A stretch of DNA of 64,000 bases from assembly GCF_048569485.1 (NCBI RefSeq), contig NC_134353.1, positions 68,003,230-68,067,229 of the forward strand, given 5' to 3'. Shown piece by piece: positions 25,431-35,696 of the stretch. Numbering within the stretch: the first letter of the stretch is position 1; every line of letters begins with the position of its first letter. Below the pieces are notes generated by a model. That model was not told where the DNA came from and did not search any database. It saw only the letters and a list, made by a program, of their open reading frames with translations. The stretch is from Anomaloglossus baeobatrachus. Taxonomy: Eukaryota > Chordata > Amphibia > Anura > Aromobatidae. The position numbers were made by a program, and so were the translations under genes.

Positions 25431-26447
25431 GCTGGTTTTTCTTCAAGGGTGATACAGACAATGATTAGGGCCAGGAAGCCATCTTCATCAAGAATATACT
25501 ACCGCACGTGGAAGGTCTTCTTCAGGTGGTGTGAAGAGCACAGCATTTCTTCTCCTCTCGCCTTCTCCCTTCCTTCCCTATTGGCATTCTTGCAGTCGGG
25601 CCTCGATGCGGGTCTCTCGCTCGCCACACCAAAGGGCCAGGTATCGGCTTTGTCAATCCTGTTTCAGAAGCCACTGGCCTCTCGCCCACAGGTTAAGACC
25701 TTCATCCAGGGAGTTGCCCACCTGGCCCCGCCGTATCGTTGGCCTCTAGAACCGTGGGACCTTAATCTAGTCCTAGGGTCACTTCAGGGTCCCCCCTTCG
25801 AGCCCTTGCGGGATTCTTCCCTTTCTCACCTGTCTTGGAAGGTGGTGTTCCTCGTTGCCATCACTTCTATTCGAAGGACGACAGAGGTGGCAGCTCTCTT
25901 GTCGTGCCCCCTTTTTGATTTTTCACCAGGACAAAGCGGTTCTCCGGCCAGATCCCGCCTTTCTCCCAAAGGTGGTCTCCCCGTTCCATCTAAACGAAGA
26001 AATTGTCCTTCCGTCCTTCTGTCCTGGCCCCTCTCACAGCTTGGAGAGGTCCTTGCACACCCTGGACCTGGTGCGCGCCCTTAGAATTTGTCTCCAGAAC
26101 CGCGCCGTTCCGTAAGTCGGATGGTCTGTTTGTCCTTCCTTCTGGTCCCAAGAGGGGTGAATCGGCATCCAAAGCCACAATTGCCAGATGGATCCGTTCC
26201 GCCATATCTGAGGCCTATCGGATTCGGGACAAGTCTCCGCCCCGCGGGGGGGGTAAGGGCGCACTCTACCCGAGCAGTGGGAGCCTCTTGGGCGATTAGG
26301 CATCAGCCGTCGTCCGACCAGGTCTGCAAGGCTGCCACCTGGTCTAGCCTGCATACCTTTACTAGGTTCTACCATGTTCACACCCAAGCATCGGCAGATG
26401 CTAGTTTTGGGAGAAAGGTCTTGCAGGCGGCAGTTGCACACCTGTAA
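25400..26447 (+). mobile_element. DIRS 2 tyrosine recombinase region
   Basis: Homologous along its length to the recombinase of element 1: ARKPSSSRIYYRTWKVFF at the start, an Arg in the ITSIRRTTEVAAL block, HSTRAVGASWAIRH and ADASFGRKVLQAAVAHL at the end. Fossil part. Confidence 0.87.
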
Positions 26448-26559
26448 TAGGGTGACAGCATTCAATTATAGTACAAGCCCGCCGAGGGAGGTCGTTGTTT
26501 TCTTCCTATCTGCGGTGCTTCTGTATTCCCACCCAGGGACTGCTTTTGGACGTCCCATG

Positions 26560-26655
26560 GTCCTGTGTCCCCCAATGAAACGATAGAGAAAGTAGGATTT
26601 TTGTGTACTCACCGTAAAATCTCTTTCTCTGAGTCTTCATTGGGGGACACAGCAC
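26560..26655 (+). repeat. DIRS 2 internal complementary region
   Basis: GTGTCCCCCAATGAAACGAT is the complement of the left outer end. The next block, through GTACTCACCGTAAAATCTC, is the complement of the right outer tail. Confidence 0.9.
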
Positions 26656-26807
26656 CCACCCTGCTAGTTTTTTGGTTGTTTAATTGCATTTGCCTGCCTT
26701 TTTCAGCGGTCTTATGTTCATAGACCACTTGTTCGCACGGCTGCATTATTTTAGTTATAACTTGTTTTATGTATGGTGATTCTGGTACTCCTCCTACTGC
26801 TTGTGCA

Positions 26808-26936
26808 CCAAACTGATCTGAGCCCGCCTCCGGCTCGGGGTGTATACTGCTAGGGAGGAGCTAACTTTTTATGTTTACTTAGTGTCAGCCTCCTAGTGAC
26901 AGCAGCATAACCCATGGTCCTGTGTCCCCAATGAAG
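26808..26936 (-). repeat. DIRS element 2 right inverted terminal repeat
   Basis: Inverted partner of 20870-21001, followed by a unique outer tail to about 26983 that is templated in the internal complementary region. Confidence 0.92.
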
Positions 26937-26983
26937 ACTCAGAGAAAGAGATTTTACGGTGAGTACACAAAAATCCTACTTTC

Positions 26984-27785
26984 TGCCCCTACATCATGTT
27001 TCTCTCAGATGGGGGAGCAAAATGCTAGTGATGTATTCTCTTTACATATATCTATACTGGATAAAACTGGTATACTTTCATAATCCATGTCAGAATAGCT
27101 GTAAAATCAATTTTCAAAGCTTAAACGCCATCTGGATCCATCCAGCTTGCCTGATTAGCAGCTCCTCAGTGTCCCTCCTCCCTGCTGAGATCTCGCACTG
27201 TTTAGTGGAGGTGTCAGGCTGGGTGGGTGCGAGGAGATTTAATACACTTTGACCCATGAGTTCTTACCTGATTGTTGGACTAATAAAATGGACGTTATGT
27301 GGGAATTAAACAGTTGTTCTGACATGGATTATTTAATGTTCCCCACCCTCTTGAGATATAAGATCTATTATTTAATGTTTTACGTTTTCATTGTGAAATC
27401 TGATGACCGATCCTCTATAAAAAGGGTTTCTTGGTGATAACATGTATAACCCAGTTACAGAATAGTTGATAAATGTCTGATCTCTGGTGGTCCTGCCATT
27501 GGGAACCCCACAATTAATAGTCAAGGGGTCACGTCACCTGTTTCTCCTCACTGTAGTCAGGACTTGGTTGCGGAATTTGTCTGTGGGACTGACAGAGATA
27601 AGTTTGAATAGAACAGCAGCATTCATGAGTGAGAATGTCTCCCTATTCAACCCTATGACATTGAGTAAGAGGGGGGAGGATAGGTACATGCGTTCTAAGG
27701 ACCTTAGTCCCAGATGTGATGAATGTCTGGCCACATATAAAGATGAACAATCTGCTGATCTGTAAACCTTCTGTGATGGAGCAGC
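26984..27785 (+). other. Intron, no gene seen
   Basis: No recognisable structure. Confidence 0.55.
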
Positions 27786-28662
27786 TGTCACAAGGAGATT
27801 TTTGAAGGCATCGCCGACTGTCATGATCTGTGGAAACTACAGATTCTGGCACTCTGCCTGCTAACTTCTCTTAGGTCTGTGATCAGACACGGACATCGAC
27901 CCACAAGCTTAGGCAGGCTAGCAAGAGAATCTCTGCTGGGCTGCTTGTTAGTCTCCTTTGATCACATGTCATTGGAAAGCCAATCATGTTCGCTTCCCCT
28001 CTCTATATGCTGGACTAGTTCAGTAACACCAGCTATAATGTCATGATGTGACTGGAGGATAGCGAGAGACAGGGGGCTCCTAAGCTGTCCTCACGCTAGG
28101 AGACCCTAGGCTATCCCTATTTTCAGGGTTACCTCTAATGGTGGAGATGCCTGAGTCCCATAAATGGATATTCTCCTGACCAGATCTAATCTATTACCCT
28201 CCAGGGAAGGTAGGTGCCGGAGAGTGATGGTAGCACAGATGAAGACAGGGGCAAACCAATACTCCGACACACTGCAAACTCAAACAGTAAGCGACTAAGG
28301 AGAAATCAAGAAGGTAGCAAGAAAAAGAGAATGGTCAATACAACAGCTGTTCACAGCAATAATGCACAGCTACAACACAACACTTTGCCAGACCAGTTTA
28401 GGTAAACTGTAGGTGGCATTAATGAAATAGTTCAGCCAGCATATATAATAAGGGAGAGAACATGATTGCTCTACCACAGCATGTGCTCAAAGGAGACTAA
28501 CAAGCAGCCTAGAAGAGATTAGCTCTTGCTAGTCTCCCTAAGCCAGTGGGTCAGCACCTGCTTCTCTCTTCGCTCATTACAGAGCACAGAGAAGTTAGCA
28601 GGCATCCTGACGCCGCCATGACAGGTGGCGATACCTGCAAAAATCTCCTTGTGATAGTATCC
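27786..28662. repeat. Inverted repeat A (arms about 180 bp)
   Basis: The left arm 27786-27968 pairs with the right arm 28484-28662. TCACAAGGAGATTTTT pairs with AAAAATCTCCTTGTGA, and GGGCTGCTTGTTAGTCTCCT with AGGAGACTAACAAGCAGCCT. Arms are diverged. Its loop contains the left arm of inverted repeat B. Confidence 0.75.
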
Positions 28663-29322
28663 ATCCCTCTAATAGGGGCCTCTAGACCCTCAGGACCCTG
28701 TTTCTCTGGATGGAGACTGAAAACTCCTGACCAGGCACTCTTCATGGTTATCAGAGGCTGGTACCCAAGTCCTCACCTCGGGACCATAACCACATCAATG
28801 AGGCAAATTCCTGCAAGAGTGGCACATTGACCCGAAAGCAACAATTTTTGAAACTGGAAAATCTAATGACCCATCAGCTAGGACCGGAGACGGACACTAG
28901 GGAAGAGCGGTTCCAGAAGCCACATTTGTTTTTTTAACAGAGACCTGTGAAAAACGTGGATTTTGAAAGCCATAAGTGCCAGACGGAAAACTACAGGATT
29001 AATGACCGCAGTAACTCTATACAGACCAATAAACTAGGGTCCTAACTTTAATGAAGGTATTTTGAACGTAATGTTCTTGGTAGAAAATCACACCAGATCA
29101 CCCACACACAGGTCCGGACCAGACACACATCTACAGTCAGCCACACTTTTTATATTTAGAACCCATGTCATGCAAATATTTCTGATCTGGTCGGCAGAAT
29201 AACCAGGCACCTCCACCATTAGGGGTAAGCCTGAGGATAGGGATAGCCTAGGGTCCTCTAGTGTGAGGGACAGCATGGGAACCCCCTGTCCCTCACTATT
29301 CTGCAGTCACATTGTGACAGCA
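28040..29322. repeat. Inverted repeat B, interleaved with A
   Basis: The left arm 28040-28165 (GATAGCGAGAGACAGGGG, then CCTAGGCTATCCCTATT) pairs with 29186-29322 (ATAGGGATAGCCTAGG, then CCCCTGTCCCTCACTATTC). It overlaps inverted repeat A rather than nesting inside it. Possibly two related elements inserted in opposite directions. Confidence 0.65.
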
Positions 29323-30046
29323 GCTTGCTAATTGATGCAATGCAGATTTGTCCTTTTGGCATGAACAACTTTTTGTAGTACCGCACCCAGCAACAATTGG
29401 GGAAAAATGCAATATCGGAGGCAGCTGTCTGCATTTGTCATGCTCATCACGGAAAGGCACAGATGGAGGTCAGAAAACAATGTAATTGGTCATTTTCTGC
29501 CATCCAAAATCCCTAGCTTTACCCCATATGCTCCATATGGACTGACACGAAGCAAGTGCCGTGACACATGTACTACTGTGTATCATACTGGCGGCTGGTG
29601 CGAAAAGGAAATAATTTAAGCAATTAGGACAAGGCAATTGGTGCTCGTTAAACACTGAATGAAGAACTTTATACTATTTCTGTCTGACAGACTCCAGTTA
29701 TTGTGCGGGTCTGCGGGCAACAGCCCAAATCGCGTTTAACTTACCTGGAGTTTTTCCCAGGACTCTATTCTCTAAGGCTGAACAAATTGTGTATTGAATG
29801 CCACAGACGACATGTTGTGCCAGTTTATAACACGTCTTTATGCATACACACAACAATCCTGGAATGGGCAGCCATGACACATTGCCAATTATAAATAAAG
29901 GACAGGATGCGTCCAATATGTGAATTTGGTAACCAAACACTGCACAATCTGGAGTCACATTGAAGAGAGTTTGCAAACATAATTGATTTTTTTATTATTC
30001 TGCAATATGTCAAATATATTTTTGGATTTGTTTTACTTAACCCTAG
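29323..30046 (+). other. Intron, no gene seen
   Basis: Nothing recognisable. Confidence 0.55.
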
Positions 30047-30050
30047 AACG

Positions 30051-30124
30051 CATACCTGGGGCCTCGCAGGCCTGCTAGGTCATTTGTTTTCTATGGTAGG
30101 TTGAATTGCTTGCGCGTTCTAGGG
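30051..30124. mobile_element. 74-bp piggyBac-like MITE
   Basis: Begins CCCTAGAACGC, ends GCGCGTTCTAGGG and is flanked on both sides by TTAA (30047-30050, 30125-30128). CCCTAG ends with a TTAA duplication are the piggyBac signature. At 74 bp it is little more than its two ends. Confidence 0.82.
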
Positions 30125-30269
30125 TTAAAGAGTTAGTCATTAAACTTTGCAGCAACGTTGCCTCCTGATAGGATAGCTCATGGCTAGGAAGGTTATCAAT
30201 ATCAATACCCAAAGGTTTGTTTCGAAGCTCGCCCTCTTTTCATCAAAAAATACAAAATAATAGAGAAAC

Positions 30270-30990
30270 TTATCTACTCACCCAAGGGTTATCTGACTCT
30301 CCGATCCACATTTTCAGGCAGAAAAGGATGGACAGATGATAAATCCAAAAACATGGTGAGACTTTAGGAAGGAAAAAATGGGAAGGAGAAGACGGGTGAT
30401 GCGTTTCGAACCACCTGGGTTCCCAATTATAGCTAAGGTTAAGAACTATGAGATGAAGGAACCCAAGGTTTGGTGTTCGTACCAAGCACAGGCTTTAAAA
30501 AAAAAAACAAAACAAAGTTCGGTTCGGAGTTCGGAAGCTTTGTGCATGAACACAACTCGCATGAGCATTGCTATGCTCGTTACTCTCTGTGCTCAGCCCA
30601 TTGCAAGCCGTTTGTAGTGTTTGAACAGCTCACACTTGGGGTAACAACAGCATGATCGGATGTCGTGTGCATACCAAAAAAAAATAGAAAAACCCCACCC
30701 TCCCCTGGAAGTGATCTGTTTGTCTGGCTGTATGTGAGCGGAGACCAGAACTGCCCAATTAGTGACTTCCATTGCGGTTCAGATCTACTTCAAGTCCCAA
30801 ACCAAACTTTATCTAAAGGCCTGCTGAACCAACCGAACCGAACTTCCATGGGTCCGTTCATCTCTATTAAGAACCCATGCAGTTCGAAACGTGTTACCTT
30901 CTCATGTAATTTCATTACCCGCTTTTCCTTCCTATTATTTTTTTGCCTAAAGTCTCACCATAATTTTTATATTATTGGAATAAAGATTTA
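30270..30990. mobile_element. Hammerhead-type inverted element split by MITE
   Basis: Two inverted arms. The left arm (about 30340-30430) has GTGAGACTTTAGG; the right arm (about 30875-30990) has CCTAAAGTCTCAC. Each arm has a degenerate hammerhead 3' half: minus-strand GAAACGCATCACC at 30395-30408 and plus-strand GAAACGTGTTACC at 30885-30897. No CTGANGA box remains in either, so both look inactive. A hAT-like MITE separates the arms. Confidence 0.55.
30447..30866. mobile_element. hAT-like MITE with 8-bp target duplication
   Basis: The element starts TATGAGATGA and ends TCATCTCTA, flanked by TTAAGAAC at 30439-30446 and 30867-30874. An 8-bp duplication and about 420 bp without a transposase fit a non-autonomous hAT family. 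Diverged copies lie at 38905-39305 and 205-290. Confidence 0.85.
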
Positions 30991-31129
30991 ATTTTAATTC
31001 CTTGGGATTGCTTTATTTTTTTTTTCATCCTCCTTTCATATATAGACCATTTTCAGGTTCTCTATTGGAACAAAACCTTTATGAGTTGACATGGTAGGAT
31101 TCTCTGATTTTATTCCATGTGTTTCATCT

Positions 31130-31290
31130 TCCACGATTCTAGGGAAGACATGGGAAATCTGAGCCTCGAGGGCTAAATTTCCAAACTGAAATCTTATAAG
31201 GGGGTGTGTAGGATATCTGACCTCCCACCAATGGTTACCGCTAAGAGAGAAGCAAAGATTCGGACACAAAATATAAAGCTAAATAGGGCA
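31130..31290 (+). pseudogene. Decayed partial duplicate of RGS12 last exon
   Basis: 31140-31287 matches 32262-32418 of the true last exon at roughly nine bases in ten, with 15-bp and 4-bp deletions and loss of the bases encoding TFV and the stop. An in-frame TAA replaces a Tyr codon early on. TTCCACGATTCTAG just before it could act as a cryptic acceptor, but the coding value is gone. Not known from RGS12 elsewhere as far as I recall. Confidence 0.85.
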
Positions 31291-32086
31291 ACATGTTGTG
31301 TTTATAGAAGATTGGTTAGTGGACACCTTTTAAGTGTAGACCATTCCCAGGAGCAAAAGAGGATTCCAAAAGCAAAGGCTGGTATATTTGGGTTCCTTGG
31401 ACACCTCAACGTATTGAAGTTGGTAGTAGAATGGAATTAGCTTCAAATAGTGCTGTCTTCTTCCATAACATTAAGGTCAATTACTGTGTTAGGACTTGCA
31501 CATACTACTCATGTACTCTATTGGGCAAGCCAAACCCTGGTGGCCAGTGTGGCCTCATTGTCTCCATGGACATTAGATCATTGTCCAATGGAAAATAATA
31601 GGATCTGTCTTTACGTAAGTGATCTGTCATTCTTCAATTTCGCATTTTTTGAGGGTAATCCATCAAGGGTGGCTGTGGAGAGACAACTCTTAATTTAGTT
31701 GAGTTGGTGAGACCCTCATATAGCTGGATGCTGGGGTTTTCTGAGACCAGACCACAGTGTAGTTATTGCCCTGAAATAATCATAAGTAATTATTCAACAT
31801 TTTTTTTAGTTTTGGGGGGTTTTGTTTTGCAGTTCTGGAATCTTAAACTTATATCCACCTGGAACAATTTTTGCAACGTTCTCAAAGTTTCTCCTAAAAT
31901 AGGCCATGTGAATAATTATGGATTTCCGTAATGCACTGGTATAGATAGAAGTCCGTGTGAGATTGAGAATCTCAGATTTTTCTTAGCCCCAAAAAATTGA
32001 TTTCCAGAAGGAAACCTAAAAATGATGAAGGACCTATTCACACTAAAACTAATCATCACTGGTTTTATTTTTGTCTCCCATTTCAG
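31291..32086 (+). other. RGS12 intron, 3' end
   Basis: No repeat recognised. Ends in the pyrimidine-rich acceptor TTGTCTCCCATTTCAG. Confidence 0.65.
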
Positions 32087-32430
32087 GTAACAAGGATAGA
32101 AAGAAAAAGCTGTCTCGAAGCACAGAGAGTTTTTGGGAGCATTCACCAGACATAAAGGACAAACCAATCATCAGATGCAACAGTTCAGCTCATCGCCCCC
32201 AAGCCGGTAGAGTCATCGATGTGGATGGAGTCAAACGCACCCCGAGAAATCACGACTCCAGGGAAGACTTGGGAAATCTGAGCTTCGAGGGCTACATTTC
32301 CGAACTGAAATCTTGCAAGGGACGAATGAGGACGGGGGTGTGCAGGACATCTGACCTCCCACCAATGGTTACCGCGAAGAGCGAGAGAAGCAAAGATTCG
32401 GACACAAAATATAAAGCTACTTTTGTATAA
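32087..32430 (+). CDS. RGS12: RGS12 last exon, C-terminus ATFV
   Basis: The acceptor TCTCCCATTTCAG ends at 32086. The first two bases complete the Gly codon split from the GoLoco exon, so the three exons form one frame. It encodes 113 residues beginning NKDRKKKLSRSTESFWEH and ending DSDTKYKATFV, with TAA at 32428-32430. ATFV fits the A-(S/T)-x-(L/V) C-terminal ligand known to bind the PDZ domain of RGS12 itself, and identifies the alternative 3' exon form of the gene. The rest is basic and Ser-rich, with no domain visible. A conserved-looking block, NLSFEGYISELKSC, may be a short helix. The exon is duplicated in part upstream. Confidence 0.9.
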
Positions 32431-32830
32431 ATAGGGAGCCGGTGCCTATCCGGAGGTTGGCTACATCTGGTGCAGAGACCATGGCCCCAACTATGTACCG
32501 GGTTCCTGAGGGTGCCCAATGATCCCTCTGCTACAGAGACAGACATTAGTATTACAAATGGTACATTAATTGGAGGGGTTATTTAACAGATTTTGCAACC
32601 GGAAGATTGGTTACACCCCTGAAAGAGACACTGCCATAAGAATGGACATATCTCTCTTCTTTTCATGTTTTTCCAAGGCGGTTAAGGTCCCTGATTGAGA
32701 ACCTTTCCTCTTATCTATTATTTTAATTTGTGGATGTTTGTGTTTGCTATTTATTTTGCCAATTGTTTTTTGGGGAGATTCATATGAATGGACATTAAAC
32801 ATGGTACAACAATAAAAACTGTAGAGACAA
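32431..32830 (+). other. Putative RGS12 3' UTR
   Basis: Sequence between the stop codon and the first good polyadenylation signal. It has no repeat signature, in contrast to what follows from about 32970. Confidence 0.55.
32811..32816 (+). promoter_or_regulatory. Poly(A) signal candidate, RGS12
   Basis: AATAAA 380 bases after the RGS12 stop codon, the first canonical signal downstream of it. Actual cleavage is not shown. Confidence 0.5.
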
Positions 32831-33067
32831 GGATTGCAAATAGGGTCTTATCCAAGATACAGTACAACCATAATGCAAAATTGTGCTCACCTGGTGCAGC
32901 TTTGTAAGACTCAACCACTGATAAGCTTATAAACGGCTGCACCAACCCCACGTAAAGTCAGCATCAGTTGGAGAGGAAGGGCTTAATCCTGAGCTGCCAA
33001 TGGAATGAAGACAGAAGAGAAAAAAAAAATGAAGACAAAAGAAAAATTCCTGGATTGTGGTCTATTA

Positions 33068-33107
33068 GACTACGCGTTTCGCAGGGCTCACACGCCTTCA
33101 TCAGGAC
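33068..33107 (-). ncRNA. Hammerhead ribozyme motif, minus strand
   Basis: On the minus strand: GTC, CTGATGA, a 17-nt stem II region, GAA, palindromic ACGCGT, A, GTC. All core bases are present. Stem I is imperfect (C-G pairs, then T-T), so activity is uncertain. Confidence 0.6.
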
Positions 33108-33443
33108 CATCACATTGGAAAAACAATTAGAGGTATATAGATATATCAGAGAGAGACATAGATATATATTTCTGCTGTCCAAAAAAAGGCACATATACAA
33201 CAATCAACAAAAAGTCATTTGAACAGATAGTAGACATCACATAATATAAAGTATTACACAACAATTTAAGAAAAAAAATTATCATAACAAACATCCTTTG
33301 TAAATAAAACTGGAGTATCAAGAGTAAAGATTGGCATTTAATACTTTATATTATGTGATGTTGCCTATCCCGTCATATGACTTTCTGGTGACCGTTGTAG
33401 ATGCGCCTTTTCTTCAACGGCAGCTCTATTTTCCAATGTGATT

Positions 33444-33480
33444 GTCCTGATGGAGTCTGAGCACTGCGAAACGCGTTGAC
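33444..33480 (+). ncRNA. Degenerate hammerhead motif
   Basis: GTC, CTGATGG, stem II region, GAA, ACGCGT, T, GAC. Stem I GTC/GAC is intact, but the last core base of CTGATGA is G, which should abolish cleavage. Confidence 0.55.
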
Positions 33481-33967
33481 TAATAAATCATAATTCAGGA
33501 ATTTCTCTTCTATCTTCATTTAATCGATAACGCAACATTAACCCCTTCCTCTCCAAACTTAGAGGCTTCTAAACTCTTATACACATTAAGCTAATGTCGG
33601 ACGAACCAATTGATATTGACGGGTTTCGCCAACAGTCTAATGATGCATAGAAACCCCGGATAATTTATTGCTGGGGAAAATTATGATCCAACATGTCCAG
33701 TATTGGACTGTTGATCATATTGTCTCCTGTCGATAAGTAACAACCATAGAGAAGATTGAAGTGTTTGGCCAAATAAGCGCTCCTGTGTATGAGAGTCAAT
33801 TTAGATGGCCCTAATCTGTATGATGGGCTTAATGAAAGGGTGCTAGGTAATTTGGCAAACTCTCGTCATAAATTAGTATTCTACTCCATGTTCACATCCA
33901 TATACAGTACCTATCTATTCGGCTCGGTAGTAATTGAGTTGTTGCACTATAGATATTCTGTGTAATT

Positions 33968-34664
33968 TAAAGGGAAGTTATTCCCCTATAAGCTGCGGCC
34001 ACCATCAGTCAACCTTTATATACAGCATTCTAGAATAATGTATATAAGAGCCCAGGCCGCTCTGTATAATGTAAAAAAAACCACTTTTATTATACTCACC
34101 TGTGGGGCGGTCGGGTTTGATGGGTGTCGCTGCTCAGTCCGGCGCCACCTCTGTTCCTTCCATTGGTATTGTCCTTTCTAGCTGTGTATGGATGACACTT
34201 CCTATGTCATCCACACAGAGGCCTCCATTGTGCTACTGCACGCACTCACTTTGATCTACTCTGCTGAGGGCAGTACAAAGTACTGTAATGCGCATGCGCG
34301 GGGGAAGGTCAAAGACCGCCCGCACATGCGCATTGCAATCCTTTGATCTGCCCTCAGCAGGGCAGAAAGAAGTGCGCATGTGCGAACGCAATGGAGGACA
34401 CTGTGTGGATGACGTAGGACGCATCATCCACATGGAGCTGGGAAGGAGGACGGCGACTGCACAGGATACAGGAGGCACCGGACTCAACACCAGCAACGCC
34501 CATTGGGCCCAACTGCCCTCAGGAGCGTATAATAAAGGTCTTTTTTATATTCTACGGAGCAAACTAGGCTCTTATATACAGTATTTTAGCATGCTGTATA
34601 TAAGGGCTTACTGTTAATGGCTTCAGCTTATAGGGGACAAACCTGGTGACAGATTCCCTTTAAG
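33968..34664. mobile_element. Foldback MITE, AAAGGGAA family (old copy)
   Basis: Arms open TTTAAAGGGAAG and close TTCCCTTTAA. CCTATAAGCTGCGGCCACC on the left pairs with the GGCTTCAGCTTATAGG block on the right, and each arm has a TATATAAG box. Same family as the cleaner copy at 62272-62850. Confidence 0.75.
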
Positions 34665-35522
34665 GAAGAGGGTGTCCATCTTGAATGGAAAAGTTTCCCA
34701 CACATAAACTGATTACAGGGTGTTCAGTTCTCCTGCAGCGCCACCACAGGGGAAATGAAGCATTACACAATTTTTCTTGGAATCAAGTCAATTCATGTAA
34801 TGCATAGACACGAGGGGTCCTCCAGGGAGACATTCTGTTCTCTAGATGAGTCCTGAATGGCGGACATATCTCGACTTACCTCTTTTGCTATTGATTTATT
34901 AATTAGGAGTTAAACTCTAAAATAAAATAAAAAAAATACCCTTTATTGACTTAACGTGGGAAAATACCTGCGTTAAAATTTCCATATATGGACAATTTTA
35001 ATCGGTAATGCACTGCTAAAACTTGCCCAAAACATGATACTGTTGGCCGAACGTTCAGTAGACCACCATGTCTCCTGACTCGCCCATAAACTGGAACGTT
35101 TATGCTCTGCTGACCGTCCATATATTTTCTGCAGTAGGAACAGAAAGTCAGTGCCAGGCTCCCCTGAATACACAAGGGTCGGTGTTGAAATGGCAACGAC
35201 CATTTCCTTCCTTCCCAAGCCATCATCTGTTCTGGGACATTCAGGAGACCTCAATCCACATCAGATTATCGTCCATATCTGTCGAAATACATAAGTTCAT
35301 CTGACTTTCATTTAATGTTTATGGGGTTCTTAAAGCCAGATCTTATCATGGTCTAGAGGAAAATGTTGACAACGTCTGTAGCGATGAGCTATTCTTCTAC
35401 GTTCATCGCCATATAAAGGTGTAAAGTGGGATGTCTATATTTTATGCGCGATGCTTGAAGGAGATGAATGCACTTTCCGTCTTGTCACTGTTTCTTTTAT
35501 TATTGTCATTATGAAAATTGTC
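34665..35522 (+). other. Intergenic, no gene seen
   Basis: Nothing recognisable. Confidence 0.55.
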
Positions 35523-35657
35523 TTTTTTGCATTTCATACAAGTAAAATATATCTTTGTACCGTGTTAGCCAGTAGAGATAAAAAAAATTGTTTAAAAGAA
35601 CAGAGAGTCCTCAGTGGTTGATACCTTTTAATGGCTAACTGAAAAGATGGTAATAAT

Positions 35658-35696
35658 TGCAAGCTTTCGAGACTACTCAGGTCTCTTCATCAGGCA
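35658..35696 (-). ncRNA. Hammerhead ribozyme motif, minus strand
   Basis: Minus strand: TGC, CTGATGA, A, GAGAC-CTGAGTA-GTCTC (perfect 5-bp stem II), GAA, AGCT, T, GCA. Core complete, stem I TGC/GCA paired, stem III only the self-complementary AGCT. Hammerheads with such short stem III are known to work as dimers. Confidence 0.75.

Larger units (their letters stand above)
20862..26983 (+). mobile_element. DIRS-type YR retroelement 2 (fossil)
   Basis: A second DIRS-like element, of a different subfamily from element 1, also in RGS12 sense. Inverted terminal repeats at about 20870-21001 and 26808-26936 differ by about one position. The internal complementary region at about 26560-26655 matches both outer ends. 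Parts in order: leader, gag-like frame, RT/RNase H, methyltransferase-like segment, tyrosine recombinase. It is broken, with about three breaks, yet young by the near-identity of its ends. No target duplication, as expected for recombinase insertion. Confidence 0.93.
32970..33545. mobile_element. Hammerhead-bearing inverted element
   Basis: Inverted arms at about 32970-33125 and 33425-33545. AGAGGAAGGGCTTAA pairs with a TTAACCCCTTCCTCT-like block, and TCCTGGATTG-type sequence pairs with the AATTCAGGAATTTC block. Each arm ends at a hammerhead motif facing outward. Likely a Penelope-like pLTR or retrozyme pair in inverted orientation. Confidence 0.6.

Noticed and set aside
30395-30412. TTCGAACC considered as a tRNA B box (SINE)
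   Set aside because: No A box at the right distance and no cloverleaf. The sequence fits the 3' half of a degenerate hammerhead motif instead.
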